Shown: piece after piece, positions 11,713 through 22,928 of the stretch
Layout of the letters: every line of letters begins with the position of its first letter
Position numbering within the stretch: position 1 is the first letter of the stretch
Origin: Smallanthus sonchifolius
Lineage: Eukaryota; Streptophyta; Magnoliopsida; Asterales; Asteraceae
Length of the DNA: 64,000 nucleotides
Assembly (NCBI GenBank): GCA_023525975.1
Contig: JAKNSE010000037.1
Span: 558,001 to 622,000, forward strand
Direction: 5' to 3'
Notes under the pieces: generated by a model
Databases searched by the model: none
Seen by the model: the letters and a program-made list of their open reading frames with translations, nothing else
What the model was told of the DNA's origin: nothing
Made by a program: the position numbers and the translations under genes

Positions 11713-12265
11713 GCAACTTTTCCATTGTTTCTTTATCTCTTAAAAGTTAGACTTTTAACGTATGCAAACTTGCTCTTTGCAAAGATAAAAGAAAAAGAAG
11801 GAAAGGAAGAAGAAAAGAAAGACGAACATAGCTTGAAGATTACTTCGAGTTGTTGATTACACCATTTGATGATGTTATCTTATTTTTGTTTGGAACAAAT
11901 TTAAATTCCGGATTTAATTTCTTTTGAATATTGCTTGATTATTTTAAGTATGACTTATTTAAATATTTGATGCATTATGATTGTTGCCTACGATGAATTA
12001 AGAATTCATTACCATCTATTTGACATGAAATATTAAAGACATGTGAGACATGTTATTCAAGTCCATTAGATACTTAATTAGATCGTATCTAATAGATATC
12101 ATGAAACATATTAAGTCTTGTAAAAGTTATATATGTGATATAAATGTTTACATATGACTTTATGATTGAAATAGTTTCAATAATTTTCCTCTAGAAACAA
12201 TCTTATGAGATAAGATATAAAAGAGCGATAAGAGTTATCCCTACTATAAGACTAAGTAGTTAGTC
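11713..12265 (+). other. Non-coding internal sequence of the element
   Basis: AT-rich, with a purine-rich stretch (AAAGAAAAAGAAGGAAAGG) near 11787. No coding frame is recognisable. Confidence 0.5.
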
Positions 12266-12273
12266 ATACAAAG

Positions 12274-13123
12274 TAGGGGTGTTCAAAAAAATCCGAATCA
12301 GAAACCGAACCCGAATTATCCGAAATTCCGAATCCGAATTATCAAAAAATTCGGATATCCAAATTTTCGGATTCAGATAGTAATGTTGAGAATTTTCGGA
12401 CATTTCGGATATCCGAATCCGAAATAATAAATTTATTTATTTTTTTAATTAATTATTATATTTAAATATATAAGAGAATAAGAAGAAACCCTAACTTCCT
12501 AATCTTTATGCTCGTCTTTGCCTCACCCATCCCTGCAGTTTCTCATCTAAATCAATCCCCTTTTCCACTAAATCTCATCACAATCATACATTTGCTCCAT
12601 CAGACCATTCACATATTGTTAGGTTACAGGTTGAAATCGAGAGATGACGATTTTGTACACACTCCGACCTCTGCATCTGACCTTTACATCCGAGATCTGA
12701 CTTCTGATCGAACACCCCTACATCTGGCCTCTGCTCGACAGCTTCGCCTCACCGTATTTCCGGCTGCCGTCCATGTTACAAGACCACCACCGGCCACCGG
12801 CTAGCCTTCAGCCCTTTACCATTCAAGTGTGTGGCGTTTTTTTGTGTGTGTGGTGTTTTGTTTGAATTAAAGTGTACTTTAATCGAAATAAATGAATCAG
12901 GTTTCAAATCTTCATTCTTCATTGAAAGAACTTTTGCTTGGTTATAGATTAGTATGGATTTAGAGATTTCGGATATCCAGTTTCTATCCGAATCCGTATC
13001 CGAAGTTTCGGATATCCGAATTTTGGATATCCGAAAATTCGGATACGGATTCGGATATTGAAATCCACTATCCGAAATTTCCGGATATCCGAAATTCCGG
13101 ATATCCGGTTTTGAACACCCCTA
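12274..13123. mobile_element. Non-autonomous hAT element, 850 bp
   Basis: Perfect 15-bp terminal inverted repeats (TAGGGGTGTTCAAAA and its complement at the right end) are bounded by the 8-bp direct repeat ATACAAAG at 12266-12273 and 13124-13131, the hAT signature. Both subterminal regions are packed with ATCCGAA/TTCGGAT motifs, the usual arrangement of hAT transposase binding sites. The only frame (12508-12804, 98 codons) has no transposase or BED zinc-finger motif. It lies within the copia-type element, so it inserted later. Confidence 0.95.
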
Positions 13124-13131
13124 ATACAAAG

Positions 13132-14230
13132 CAACTGCACAAAATCCAAATCACTAGCCTTGAACCAAAAGGTTCATCCAGAACAGGTATAATAATTCAT
13201 ATGGGATATGAATATAAAAGGGTTCTATGAACAAATAAGGATAGGATGTTATGAACCCCTATACGAAATAGTTTCGTCTGCTGCCTTAATAAATGCTTCA
13301 AACTTATGAATAAGATTGAAACCGCTCATAACCATGATATGCCTGATTCTTGAACAAGAAACAAGTGTTGTTTAAAGTTCTGAATAAATAGTATTATTCA
13401 ATTGCATGGACATAAAATTTCATATACAGGCAAGGATTAGATCCTAGAAATATATATGTAAATGTTTATCATAAACAAAAGATGTGATCTTTTACATTTG
13501 ATAAATATATATATATGTTTATCATAAACAAAAGATGAGATCTTTTTCAATTGATAAGTATATGAAAGAAAAGATGAGATCTTTTACAAACAGACACTAG
13601 AGATCATACGATGAAAGAATGATATTCTTTAGTTAAATCATCTAATGATGATCCAAACACACAATCCATTTGTGACAAATAAAGATTTGATCAGACTACA
13701 CATGAATGAGATTCATCAAGATGTAGAAGTTGTTTTGAAACAACAAATGGATCGTTAATACTAGAAGCCTAACAGATTATCAAAGGTTGATAAAATAGGA
13801 ATTGGATTCCAAGTCTCCTAAGAGGAAACATATTACAAGTTTTTAAACAGTTGAATAAAATAATCAAAACAAACATGTATTATGAATACTGAAATGTTCT
13901 TGTAATAAATTAGCTTCAAGAAAAGTATAGAAGTCTGGATATGTCTGAGGCCATTGAATTATTGAAACTGATACGATCATTTCAAATAAAATTCGATATG
14001 ATGGATGCAAAGGCCAGTGAGAGTGAATACCTACAACAATAAGAATGTGTAAGAGACACATTATTAAGAGGAGTGTATAGTGATACATAGAAAACCACAG
14101 ATAGGGATGATAAGTGTTATCGTATAGTGTATAATGATACATTGCCAAAATTATGAGTTATATTTTAAAACATATCACTGAAAGATAAAGTATCTTTAGA
14201 AGATTAATTTCAAAACTAGCATTGATTGCA

Positions 14231-14284
<54 letters not shown>

Positions 14285-15801
14285 ATATAAGAGGGAAAAA
14301 TTCTAAAGTAAGAATCACAACAATCAATTGACATTAATAAAGTTGTCTTAAATGTTTTGTGTGACAAATCAATAAAGACATACCGTTAACATTTCTGTTA
14401 ACATTATCTATAACCCATAATGATTGGGATAAGATGAAAATGAAATGGTTCATGTAGTTTCATCTAAAAGGATAATGAGCGTTGTCAATACTTTCATACG
14501 ATGAAAGAACTTTGAAATTTAGTTATGACAAAAGGAAAAGGATATTGCTTGAAAAGCATATAATGGTGATCATAAAGTGTTATGATGAGACAATGCTATC
14601 TTATTAGATAAGATGCTAAGAGTACCAACTTTGACTATCAAGAAGGGTTCTTGGAACAAGATCATAATTAGTTATGATGACTTGTTAGTCAAACACAACG
14701 ATCTTAAAAGGTTAAGATACAAACACCATGCGATGATCATTGAGAATGATTACACGATACATCAACATTATCTGATAATGATTATATGATACATCAACGT
14801 TATCTAATAGAAAAGTTCCATCAATAACATTTGCACAAACATGAGATGTTGTGACTTGGAACATTAGAAGATAGTATTCTGAAAGGGTTTTCAGATAGCT
14901 TCTAATAGTTTGGAAAAAAGTTCCAAAAGAGAGTTTTTCATCGTTAAGTTTCATTAATGGGATCATGAAACTTGGAGACATCACGATAAAACAAAATTCA
15001 CACAAATAAATATCTAGCTGACCCATTCGCTAAACCTATACCTCAATCTATATGCGGAGCATGTTGATAGGTGATAGAAATGCTAGACTTGAGTTTGATT
15101 TGTTAGTATTTGGTGCTTTCGAACAATATAGAAACATTGGTGTTTATATTGACTTAAAGGTTAAGTGCATTACAAATACATGTTTCTATGATTCGATATT
15201 TTATACATTTCAGAAATCCTTGAATATTATATGATATTCTAAATGTTCATAGTCGATTAGATTCATGGGAATCAATATGAACGAAAGACTATTGTGAATT
15301 GGATGATTGGTTCAATAGGAATGAAAGGCCAAACGGTTGGACATCATGTTCACAAATAATCATTAGAGAATGATTATTGAACGTAACTCGCTTCAAAACT
15401 ATCTTCATGGATCAAAGTCTTGAGAAGTTTTGAATATGGTAAGATCTATTGATCCTTTGACTCGAGGCACGCACTAGAAATAACTCTGACTAAAGTTTAT
15501 TCCTTGATTTTATCTAACGCTGTACCTTAACAGGCAGTAATAAGGATATGATTGGGAGTAATCTGAAATTAAGTGGGAGTTGTGCGTGGCCAAAAGAATT
15601 CTGTTATCCTTTGATTAGCATCTGGACATTCTGGCGCCCTCGTTGATTCAAACTGGTATAAATCGTGTGGCCACGCACAAACTAGAGTAGTTTGTTTAGA
15701 CCATTTTTGAATTGGAGAACGAGAACAAGAATAGTTGAACCACATAAGAGAAGTGACTTGTATCCATGTATCATGTTCAACGAATGAACTAAACAGAAAG
15801 G

Positions 15802-15832
<31 letters not shown>

Positions 15833-15998
15833 GATAGATATATGTTTACCATGGCTATTGTACTTGGTAAAGTAAAAGTTACTTGAACACAAGGAACTAG
15901 TTGACGATTATAAATACGTCATACCTTGTCAGGGGCAGTGAGATGCAGCTAGGCGTCCACCACTGTCTACGTTGACCCGATTAGTCGATGAATCGACC
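13132..15998 (+). other. Decayed internal sequence of the 8637-16124 element
   Basis: No long plus-strand frame. A short string at 15014-15067 reads LADPFAKPIPQS and ends in a stop, which resembles the very end of copia RNase H (xADxFTKPxP). This suggests the element once had pol. The stretch 15560-15980 is repeated at 41515-41840. It contains an 11-bp inverted pair, GTGCGTGGCCA at 15582 and TGGCCACGCAC near 15670. TA runs are at 14233-14282 and 15812-15832. Confidence 0.55.
14233..14282. repeat. (TA)n microsatellite
   Basis: About 25 TA units without an adjoining foldback element, unlike the tracts at 41873-42901 and 53107-57267. The small frame that crosses it (tyrosine-isoleucine run) is an artefact. 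Confidence 0.9.
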
Positions 15999-16000
15999 AA

Positions 16001-16009
16001 GTGGGAGAT
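16001..16009 (+). other. Polypurine tract
   Basis: GTGGGAGAT immediately precedes TGTTGGATATTAG, the start of the truncated 3' LTR. Confidence 0.75.
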
Positions 16010-16124
16010 TGTTGGATATTAGATGTCCGATCATCGATAATATCAACGTTGCTATCGAGGTATGATCCGAAGAGTTACACTTTGGGCAAATAACAAATTG
16101 AATCGTTCAATTGTTAAACATTAT
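16010..16124 (+). mobile_element. Truncated 3' LTR, first 115 bp
   Basis: It matches 8637-8751 closely through TTGTTAAACATTATT and then switches to LINE coding sequence without any target duplication. Confidence 0.85.
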
Positions 16125-17560
16125 TTGAATGGAGTTTTGGCAATATTGCAATTTATACACGTCGCCATATTCTTGACCTCCCCATCCTCCATACCCAAGC
16201 CGAATAAAGAGGTCTTTTGTGATTCATTTTTAAGGCCGACACCAGGTAGAAAGCTCTCATAATCCTTGCAATGTTATTGAGGTTAGCAGAAAACCAATCT
16301 CCCAGTAGTATGACATCGTCGGCGTACATGAGGTGAGTCAAATGAGGACTCCCATTGGGGAGTTTGTTCCCGTGAAAGACATTGGCTAGACCAACGCCTT
16401 TCATGAAACCTGAGAAAGCCTTCATGGCGAGGATGAAGATAAAGGGGGATAGCGGGTCACCTTGACGAACCCCCTGGAAAAATTGAAACTCAAAAGTGGG
16501 TGCACCATTGATTAAGATAGAGGACCTTACCGAATGTAGGATGGCCTTTGTCCATTCCCTCCAGAGGTCAGGCTAGTGCATTTAGGATAGATACGAGTCC
16601 ACAAAGTCCCAATTTAGAGTATCGAACGCCTTCTGGAAGTCTATTTTGAAGAGATGTGATTGTTATTTGTACCGCTTACACCAAGAGATTACCTCATTAA
16701 TAATCAATGGCCATCCAAGATATTCAGGTTAGCAATGAACACCGATTGTTCCTCGGATATAATCATGGGGATCACCCATTTTAAGCAATTAGTAAGGATA
16801 TTGAAGATAATCTTACTCATGCACAACCAATGAGATTTATCGGACTGAAGTCCTCTAAGGACACAGGGTCGATACATTTGGGGATAAGGGTGATAAAAGA
16901 CGAGGTGCATCTGTTGCTAATCTCACGGGTCAAGTGGAAATAATCCATTATATGAAACACATCTTCCTCAAGAATGCCCCAAAAGTGTGTGATGAACGTG
17001 AAGTTGAAACCATCAGGGCCTTGTCCTCATTACAATCCCAAACGACATCTTTGATCTCCTTAGTTGTGAACGGAGTAGTGAGGCATCCTGACATAGAAGG
17101 ATCCAACTTTTTGAGGTGGTGGCATGTGGAGATGAGATGATGAGGTGAAGGTTCCTTGAATTTGATAGCGAATAATTTATGAACTTCCTTTTTGATGAGG
17201 GAAGGCTTGGTACACCAATTACCATCGATATGTTGCCCGTAGATGTGATTTTTCTTGTAGCGATTATTGATAACACCGTGAAAGAAAGATGTTTTTTCGT
17301 CCCCTTTGGTAGTCCAAGGGACTCACGACTTTTGCCTTAAATCCTGCCATTTTTTATTATCCAAGTCTTATGATAGCTTTTACACTCCAGATTGAGTTCA
17401 AGTTGTTCCTTGTTGAGGCAGTCCTCCTCAGCCAAACCGTCTAAACTTTCCAATTGTTCAACCAATTTATTTCTTTCATCCTCTTGCTCTACCTTCTCCT
17501 TATTTACCCAATTTTTAATTGCTAGTTTTAGATGCTTAAGTTTTAGCATTAGGTAATTTA
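16125..17560 (-). pseudogene. LINE ORF2 reverse transcriptase, 5'-truncated
   Basis: Read on the minus strand from 17560 down: MLKLKHLKLAIKNW and an acidic coiled-coil-like stretch (17337-17549), KTSFFHGVINNRYKKN, PSLIKKEVHKLF, the RT palm with LTHLMYADDVILLGDW (near 16300-16340), and then LNNIARIMRAF and a GVGV-like stretch ending NIAKTP at the element junction. YADD is intact, but several stops and frameshifts lie between the pieces. The N-terminal endonuclease is absent, which is common in LINE copies because target-primed reverse transcription stops early. About 400 residues after NIAKTP are lost, and the tail is at 8473-8636. Confidence 0.85.
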
Positions 17561-17639
17561 CCCGGGGCCCTCAAATTGAAATGAAGAATTTCCCTCCAAA
17601 ACTTTTCTTTTCCTTTCAAAATATAAAAATAAATAAATA

Positions 17640-17862
17640 AATAAAAATAAAAAAGTTGCATGTGGCTTCTGCTTTTGCCCCTCTGCGGGCTTTTAAAAAG
17701 TTGCTTGACTGTCCTTGCATTTTTGGTAATATTAGAAGACCAAGACTATTCGTCATTTCACATCCCCAATTCAATAATTCTCAGATCTTATTTCAATGGC
17801 CTCCTAGCTCCTCCTCTGCTGTTATGGCTTCTTCTGGTGATAAAGATCTGAGAAAAAGATGA
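17640..17862 (+). pseudogene. Duplicated 5' end of a TNL gene (leader and first codons only)
   Basis: The stretch repeats the sequence just before and after the TNL1 start: TTTTTGGTAATATTAGAAGACCAAGACTATTCGTC, then TTTCAATGG and GTTATGGCTTCTTCTGGTGA. The ATG at 17796 is followed within three codons by TAG. Similarity then fades, and a second, longer copy of the TNL upstream region begins at about 17880. It is a partial tandem duplication of the TNL 5' end. Confidence 0.7.
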
Positions 17863-17879
17863 TGATAATTATTAAAACT

Positions 17880-18666
17880 AAAAGTAATAATATATAATCA
17901 TAACATTACCCAAATGGTCCACAAGACTAATTTTGAACATAACTAAGTAAGAAAAAAACCAAAATATACCTGTTCACCCAGCTTTTTTTTTTTCTAAAAT
18001 AAATGTTGATTTTCAGCTTTTACAAAACTAAAATCCAAAAGAAATGAATCAGAAATCCTCATCTTAGCTTACCCTGATAAGTCTCACCCGGCACACAAAA
18101 ATATGGGATCCACAAAAACAACTAATTAGAAAATGCATGTAAGCTAACCCGGCACACAAAAATATGGGATTTTAGCCAGGTTAGTTTATGTGTCGTTTTC
18201 TGATTGTTTGGTTTTGTAAACCCCACGTAAGTTAACACCGCTAAAATTTAGCCTTATGTTAGCTTACATGTCTTAGTTTCGTTTGTTGGTTTCTATGCAT
18301 ATACCTGAAAAAGCTAAAAGTTTAATATATATTTTGTAAAAAAAAAAAACTTAGGCGCTGTTTGGTAGATATTAAAAACTTAGAGCTTTTAATGGTTCAG
18401 ATTTTACCAGACAACCCGTTAGTCAAACTTTGTGGGAGCATGCTTGAAATGAACCATGGTTTTAAATCAGCCTTGCCCGCGAAGACAAAAAAAATAGTTG
18501 ATGAATCGTACAATCGTAGGGCATAGTGTCTTCGTCTTTGTGGGGTATGTTTGAAGAATTTCCATCAGCCACTTGATTGTTTGCTTTTTGGTAATACTAA
18601 AAGAGCAAGACTCTTCGTCCTTTCTTAACCTCCCAACTTCAATTCTCATTGCTTCTTCTAATTTCA
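17880..18666 (+). promoter_or_regulatory. TNL1 upstream region (copy B)
   Basis: It is homologous to 43325-44283 and, in part, to 3903-4128, which defines the original TNL promoter and leader. A 23-bp unit containing GGCACACAAAAATATGGGAT occurs twice, near 18090 and 18150. Compared with TNL2 it carries an extra segment starting GGCGCTGTTTGGTAGATAT (about 18353-18420) that looks like a small insertion. I cannot place a TATA box with confidence. Confidence 0.6.
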
Positions 18667-19149
18667 ATGGCATCTACCTCCACCTCTACTGTCATTGCTT
18701 CTTCTAGTGATATACCACACTGCAGCTACGATGTGTTTCTAAGCTTTTGAGGCGAAGATACTCGACATTCTTTTACCGATCATCTTTACGAATGGTTAAA
18801 ACGAGCAGGAATTAGCACTTTTAGAGATGAAGAAGAAGTGAACAAAGGTGAAGAGCTGAAACCTGAATTTCAGAGAGCGATCGAAGCATCTAGGGCTTCC
18901 ATAGTTGTATTGTCAAAGAATTATGCAACTTCCTGTTGGTGCCTTGATGAGCTTCTGCTCATCCTGGAGCAAAGGAGGGAGTGCAATTGTACCTGTTTTT
19001 TATCACGTTGAGCCCGCAGATGTTAGGAAACAAACAGGTAGTTTCGCCATTGGAGTCAAACCTTCTTCAAGGTGGACAGATGAGAATGTAAACAAGTGGA
19101 AGAAAGCTCTTATGGAGGTTGCTGATTTGTCAGGCTTCACCGTTTCCGA
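18667..19149 (+). pseudogene. TNL1 exon 1: TIR domain
   Basis: The exon opens with a Ser/Thr-rich leader, then CSYDVFLSF, a TGA in place of the first arginine of FRGEDTR, GISTFRDEEEVNKGEELKPE, SIVVLSKNYATSCWCLDELL, PVFYHVEPADVRKQTGSF and NVNKWKKALMEVADLSGF. These are the standard TIR blocks in order. The catalytic glutamate region (SKNYATS-WCLDEL) is present. Compared with TNL2, about 8 bases are missing between RREC and VPVFYH. The exon ends at a GT donor in phase 2, as usual for TNL exon 1. Confidence 0.92.
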
Positions 19150-19658
19150 GTATGGTTTTTTTTTCTCTTCTCCTAATTCAGTCACTATTTAAATGCATGC
19201 ATTTTAGTTGATTCAATAATTTGAGGATTATTCAATAATTTCTAGTGCTAAGTCATAGCTCATAAACAATTATGTAACATCTTTTTGCTGAACGTGATAA
19301 ACAAATACTATTCAACAAATATAATAAAAAAGTTAATATAATTTGAAAATTCAACACTATATATATATTATTATAGTACAACTCATATGTATAAAGGATA
19401 AATATATTCAGTATTTTATTTTTATAATTAACTACGTAATTAAGTGTAAACGTACTATTATTTTACTTCATACGCATTGCTTCAAGTAAAGAATGTTAGA
19501 AAGGAGATGAAACTTTAATTTATGTTTACCTATTTACTTCATAATCTTTTAACTTTTAGTACTTTTGTCTGAAACTTTAATTTATGCTTACCACTTTCAT
19601 TCAAAATATATAAAACAATCTCTAAACGTCATCTCATAAGCTTCTCCATTTTTATGAG

Positions 19659-20760
19659 ACATGAAACAAGGATTCTGAAGATAATTATTGATACAATTTA
19701 CAATAAGTTAAGTCCCAAAGATGTTTATCTTCCTGTTAATATAACAGGGATAGACACTCGTTATGATGAGATCAGTTACTGATTTGATCTATGCAATGTT
19801 GAGTTTTTAGTAATTCACGGTATGGATGGAAGTGGCAAGACAACACTCGCCAAATATATATACGATTCAAATCAGAAATATTTTGAATGTGTGAGTTTTG
19901 TTGAAGACATTGGTAGTAGATGTAAAGAACCCAAACATTTACTTAAACTACAGAAACAACTTCTTAAAGATATTTTAGGAGGGAAAAGGAGAAATATACA
20001 TGGTGTTTCTCGATGTACGTGTATGATTGAGGAAGCCTTGCAAATGAACAGGGCACTCATTGTTCTTGATGACATTGTTGAATATAGTCAGTTAGTTACT
20101 TTGCTCGGATCTGGGAAGATTAATGCAGAAAGTAAGATTATTATTACAACATATAAGAATCCAGATAATGGGTTTGACTTGTCAGGTTGGAGGTGTGAAC
20201 GGTATGAAATGAAATTATTAAACATTGAAGAATCGTCTGAGCTTTTATGTCGCCATGCATTTGGAACCAAAAAACCCATGGACGGCTTTAATGAGCTTGT
20301 AGTGGAGGCTTTACGGTATTGTCAAAGTAGTCCACTAGCTCTTGAAGTGTTGGGCTCACTTATGTTCAAGAACACTACCATCCCCTATTGGAGAAGTCAA
20401 ATGAATTTATTGGAAAAAGATATGCATTCTAGAATTCAAGATGTACTCCAAACGAGCTACGAGTCATTGCCATATAACTCTGAGAAAGAGTTGTTTTTGC
20501 ATATTGCTTGTTTCTTTGTCGGCAAAGACGTGGATTATGTTGTAAAGATATTGGAGCCTGATTACTCGGCTAAATCTGGGATACAAACCCTGATTAACAG
20601 GTATCTTCTTTCTGTTTCACCAAACAAAAAGATCATGATGCATAGATTGGTTCAAGAGATGGTGAAAAACATAGTTCGTCAAGAATCAACGAAGTTCCCT
20701 GAAGAACGTAGTAGAGTCTGGCTTAGTAGTGACTATCATAAGATATTGAGAAAAGGAAAG
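19659..20760 (+). pseudogene. TNL1 exon 2: NB-ARC domain
   Basis: After a TGA at 19780-19782 the frame is open to the exon end. Visible motifs: P-loop GMDGSGKTTLAK (first residues after the 19822 ATG), RNBS-A region FVEDIGSRC, kinase-2 RALIVLDDI with the TNL-typical aspartate end, RNBS-B SKIIITTYKN, GLPL-equivalent SSPLALEVLG, RNBS-D FLHIACFFVGKD and the MHD-equivalent MMHRLVQEM. The nucleotide-binding switch is therefore complete within a 320-residue open frame. A TIR-less NBS product could start at 19822 in principle, but nothing in the sequence shows that it does. Confidence 0.92.
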
Positions 20761-20857
20761 GTAAGATGTTTCATATACGTTTAAGCGTTTTGTGCTATCA
20801 CATTTGCTTCCTCCCACTTCATCTAACATTCTATAGTTTCATATCTTTTTCTTGAAG

Positions 20858-20926
20858 GGTTCAAAAAAGATAGAAGGTTTAGCACTAGACATGAGAATGC
20901 TTTCGGAAGAGAATTCTGCATTCCAG
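20858..20926 (+). pseudogene. TNL1 exon 3: short linker exon
   Basis: Twenty-three codons, GSKKIEGLALDMRMLSEENS..., between AG and GT sites. The KIEGLALDM block is the conserved start of the TNL region joining NB-ARC to the LRR. No lesion in this exon. Confidence 0.85.
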
Positions 20927-21179
20927 GTAATATAGAACAAGTAAAAATCCAAATTTTGGCTTTTGACTCTTTAATATGTTTTTTTTTTGGATTTGATAAA
21001 AGAAGTAAAAAATGAAAACGAGAAAGGTGAAGAAACTTGTTCATCTTAAAAAGCTTTTTTTTTGAAGTTCTTTTGGTTTAAGTTATGAATTTGTTATAAA
21101 AAGTAAAATGTTAAATAAGTGAGACATGACATGCCCACGTGTGCATCAAACCTTACTACTCTTCATGTTATATTTGCAG

Positions 21180-21404
21180 TCATCAGAACTTACAACAAAA
21201 GCACTTAAAAATATGGATATGCTAAAATTTCTCCAGCTAAATTTTGTGGAACTCAATGGATCCTATGAGAATTTTTCTGAAGAATTAAGATGGCTGTGTT
21301 GGTTTGGATTCCATTTAAACACCATACCCATTGGCTTACTCGTGGGAAACTTGGTGGCTATAAATATGAGCTATAGCAAATTGGAAATATTTAAACTCCC
21401 TACG
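21180..21404 (+). pseudogene. TNL1 exon 4: first LRR-proximal exon
   Basis: Seventy-five codons in phase 0, beginning SSELTTKALKNMDMLKFLQL and including LRWLCWFGFHLNTIP, the conserved LRW-x-W-x(2)-P block found before TNL leucine-rich repeats. Open throughout. Confidence 0.88.
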
Positions 21405-21498
21405 GTAGTGAATCCATTATCTTCTTTTTGTTTCTTGATTTTTAATGATCTTTTTAAAACTATATGGTGATGAAAAATTTATATAACTTTTGCAACAG

Positions 21499-22154
21499 CT
21501 TATTCCGTCATTGAAGATTCTAAATCTTAAGGACTCGCACAAACTTAAATTGATCAGCAACATCTACTATATGCCTAATCTTGAGACTTTAATTCTTTGG
21601 AACTGTTACCGTTTAAATTATCTTTTACCAACTTTTGATGTCCTTTCAAGTCTTGCGTTATTGAACCTGACAGGGTGTAAACCCCAAAGTGGGTTGCTGT
21701 GTATATTTCCATCTTCATTAAATCGGTTATTCCTCAAAGACTGCAATCTTCCATCATATTTTGAATGGATTTTCGAATTTCTACCTAATTTGCAGTATTT
21801 GAATTTAGGCAATAGTCTATTTGATTCCTTGTCTAGATTTTATGGTCTTAAAAGTCTTAAGGTTCTTGACATGAGTTTTAGCTCTAAACTCGTACACCTT
21901 GAATGTCTCCCTAGTACACTTGCAGAATTGTATATATATGACTGTGAGTTACTAGAGGGAATAACTTTCCAATCACATCGATTCACTTTGCAAGAGATAG
22001 GTTATTAAGGTTGTATTAATTTGTATGAGATTGAAGGATAGCTAAACTGGATGAAATTGGTTTGGGACACATGAAGTGGCTAAAAGATTATCAAACCCAC
22101 CAGGTGTGCCTTGTTGGCGATGAGCTCACAGTAGGCAGAAGTAGGGATATCCAG
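21499..22154 (+). pseudogene. TNL1 exon 5: leucine-rich repeats
   Basis: About seven irregular LRRs are visible, for example LKILNLKDSHKLK, LETLILWNCYRLN, LALLNLTGC, LNRLFLKDCNLP, LQYLNLGNS, LKVLDMSFSSKL and LAELYIYDCELL. The frame stops at TAA 22006-22008. The following GCINLYEIEG block is still recognisable, then a deletion near 22038 shifts the frame before AKLDEIGLGHMKWLKDYQ. LRRs decide recognition specificity in TNLs. Confidence 0.88.
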
Positions 22155-22245
22155 GTTCGTTGTTTCTCGCTAAAATACATTGTTAGTATACCATCTGTAA
22201 ACTAATTATACAGAATGATTGATCCCTTTCATTTGTGTGTCACAG

Positions 22246-22822
22246 ATGTTGTACGAATTCGGTATAATGATCACATCTCTGCCAGATATAGAAGATCCAA
22301 ACATGATACCTAAGTATATATCAAAATCATCTTCTTTGTCCTTTGATGTGCCTTTGAGTCCTAAGAATAGTAGGCTCAAAGGAATTAATGTGTCTTTCAA
22401 GTATATAACATCAGGTAGTGATTGGGTATGGTTTTGCAAAATCAGTACGACCAATGGTGTTGTTGATTTAATGTACAACCCTAAAGTCTTTGGCAAACCT
22501 GAAGATGGTGAACTATGTATATGGTTAAGCTATTGGCCAATTGGAAACACATTGGACGTCGAAGACACACTTAATGTCTCTATTGTTGTGATGAGCGGAT
22601 TGGAGGTACATGAATGTGGTGTGAGCCTTGTCTACTCTGATCACGAAACCTTGAAAAATAACATGGGGTGGGAGGAAATTTTGGGTGGAGATTTGTCTGG
22701 GTTTCAACTAAGCACAGGAGCGTACTATCTTTGTCGGCGTGATTTCTTCGAGTTAATGGCGGTTGGTGGATTGACTTCTGATTGGTTTCGGATTTTAGTT
22801 GGTGACACTATTGACTACAATG
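22246..22822 (+). pseudogene. TNL1 exon 6: post-LRR C-JID (jelly-roll) domain
   Basis: The frame MLYEFGIMITSLPDIEDPNM through SGLEVHECGVSLVYSD to SGFQLSTGAYYLCRRDF is open. The GxGV-LVY pattern near its middle is the hallmark of the C-terminal jelly-roll/Ig-like domain of TNLs, which in studied receptors contacts the effector with the LRR. Phase 0 in, phase 1 out, matching the neighbouring exons. Confidence 0.88.
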
Positions 22823-22928
22823 GTATATCCTGCTTTGATCTTGTCAAGCTTATATTAATTATTTGGTTGGTATTTAAATCGGATTTTAGTTGGTGACACT
22901 AAACTGTTTCGCATATCTTTTTTTACAG

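Larger units (their letters stand above)
8637..16124 (+). mobile_element. Copia-type LTR element with gag and only a scrap of pol, 3' LTR truncated
   Basis: A 958-bp 5' LTR, an exact primer-binding site, a damaged gag, about 3 kb of decayed or non-coding sequence, a purine tract and the first 115 bp of the 3' LTR can be followed in order. The element sits inside a LINE. The only pol trace I can name is a short C-terminal string near 15014. Missing at the right edge are about 840 bp of the 3' LTR together with about 1.2 kb of LINE, which one deletion across the boundary would explain. An 850-bp hAT element is nested inside. Confidence 0.8.

Noticed and set aside
12508..12804. 98-codon frame as hAT transposase
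   Set aside because: No BED finger, RNase H-like catalytic residues or hAT dimerisation motif; too short, composition typical of non-coding pyrimidine-rich DNA.
14158..14367. Protein with a tyrosine-isoleucine run
   Set aside because: The run is the translation of a (TA)n microsatellite; no other support.
18905..19192. Separate small gene upstream of the NBS exon
   Set aside because: It is the TIR exon read in the frame restored after the 8-base deletion, extended into the intron.
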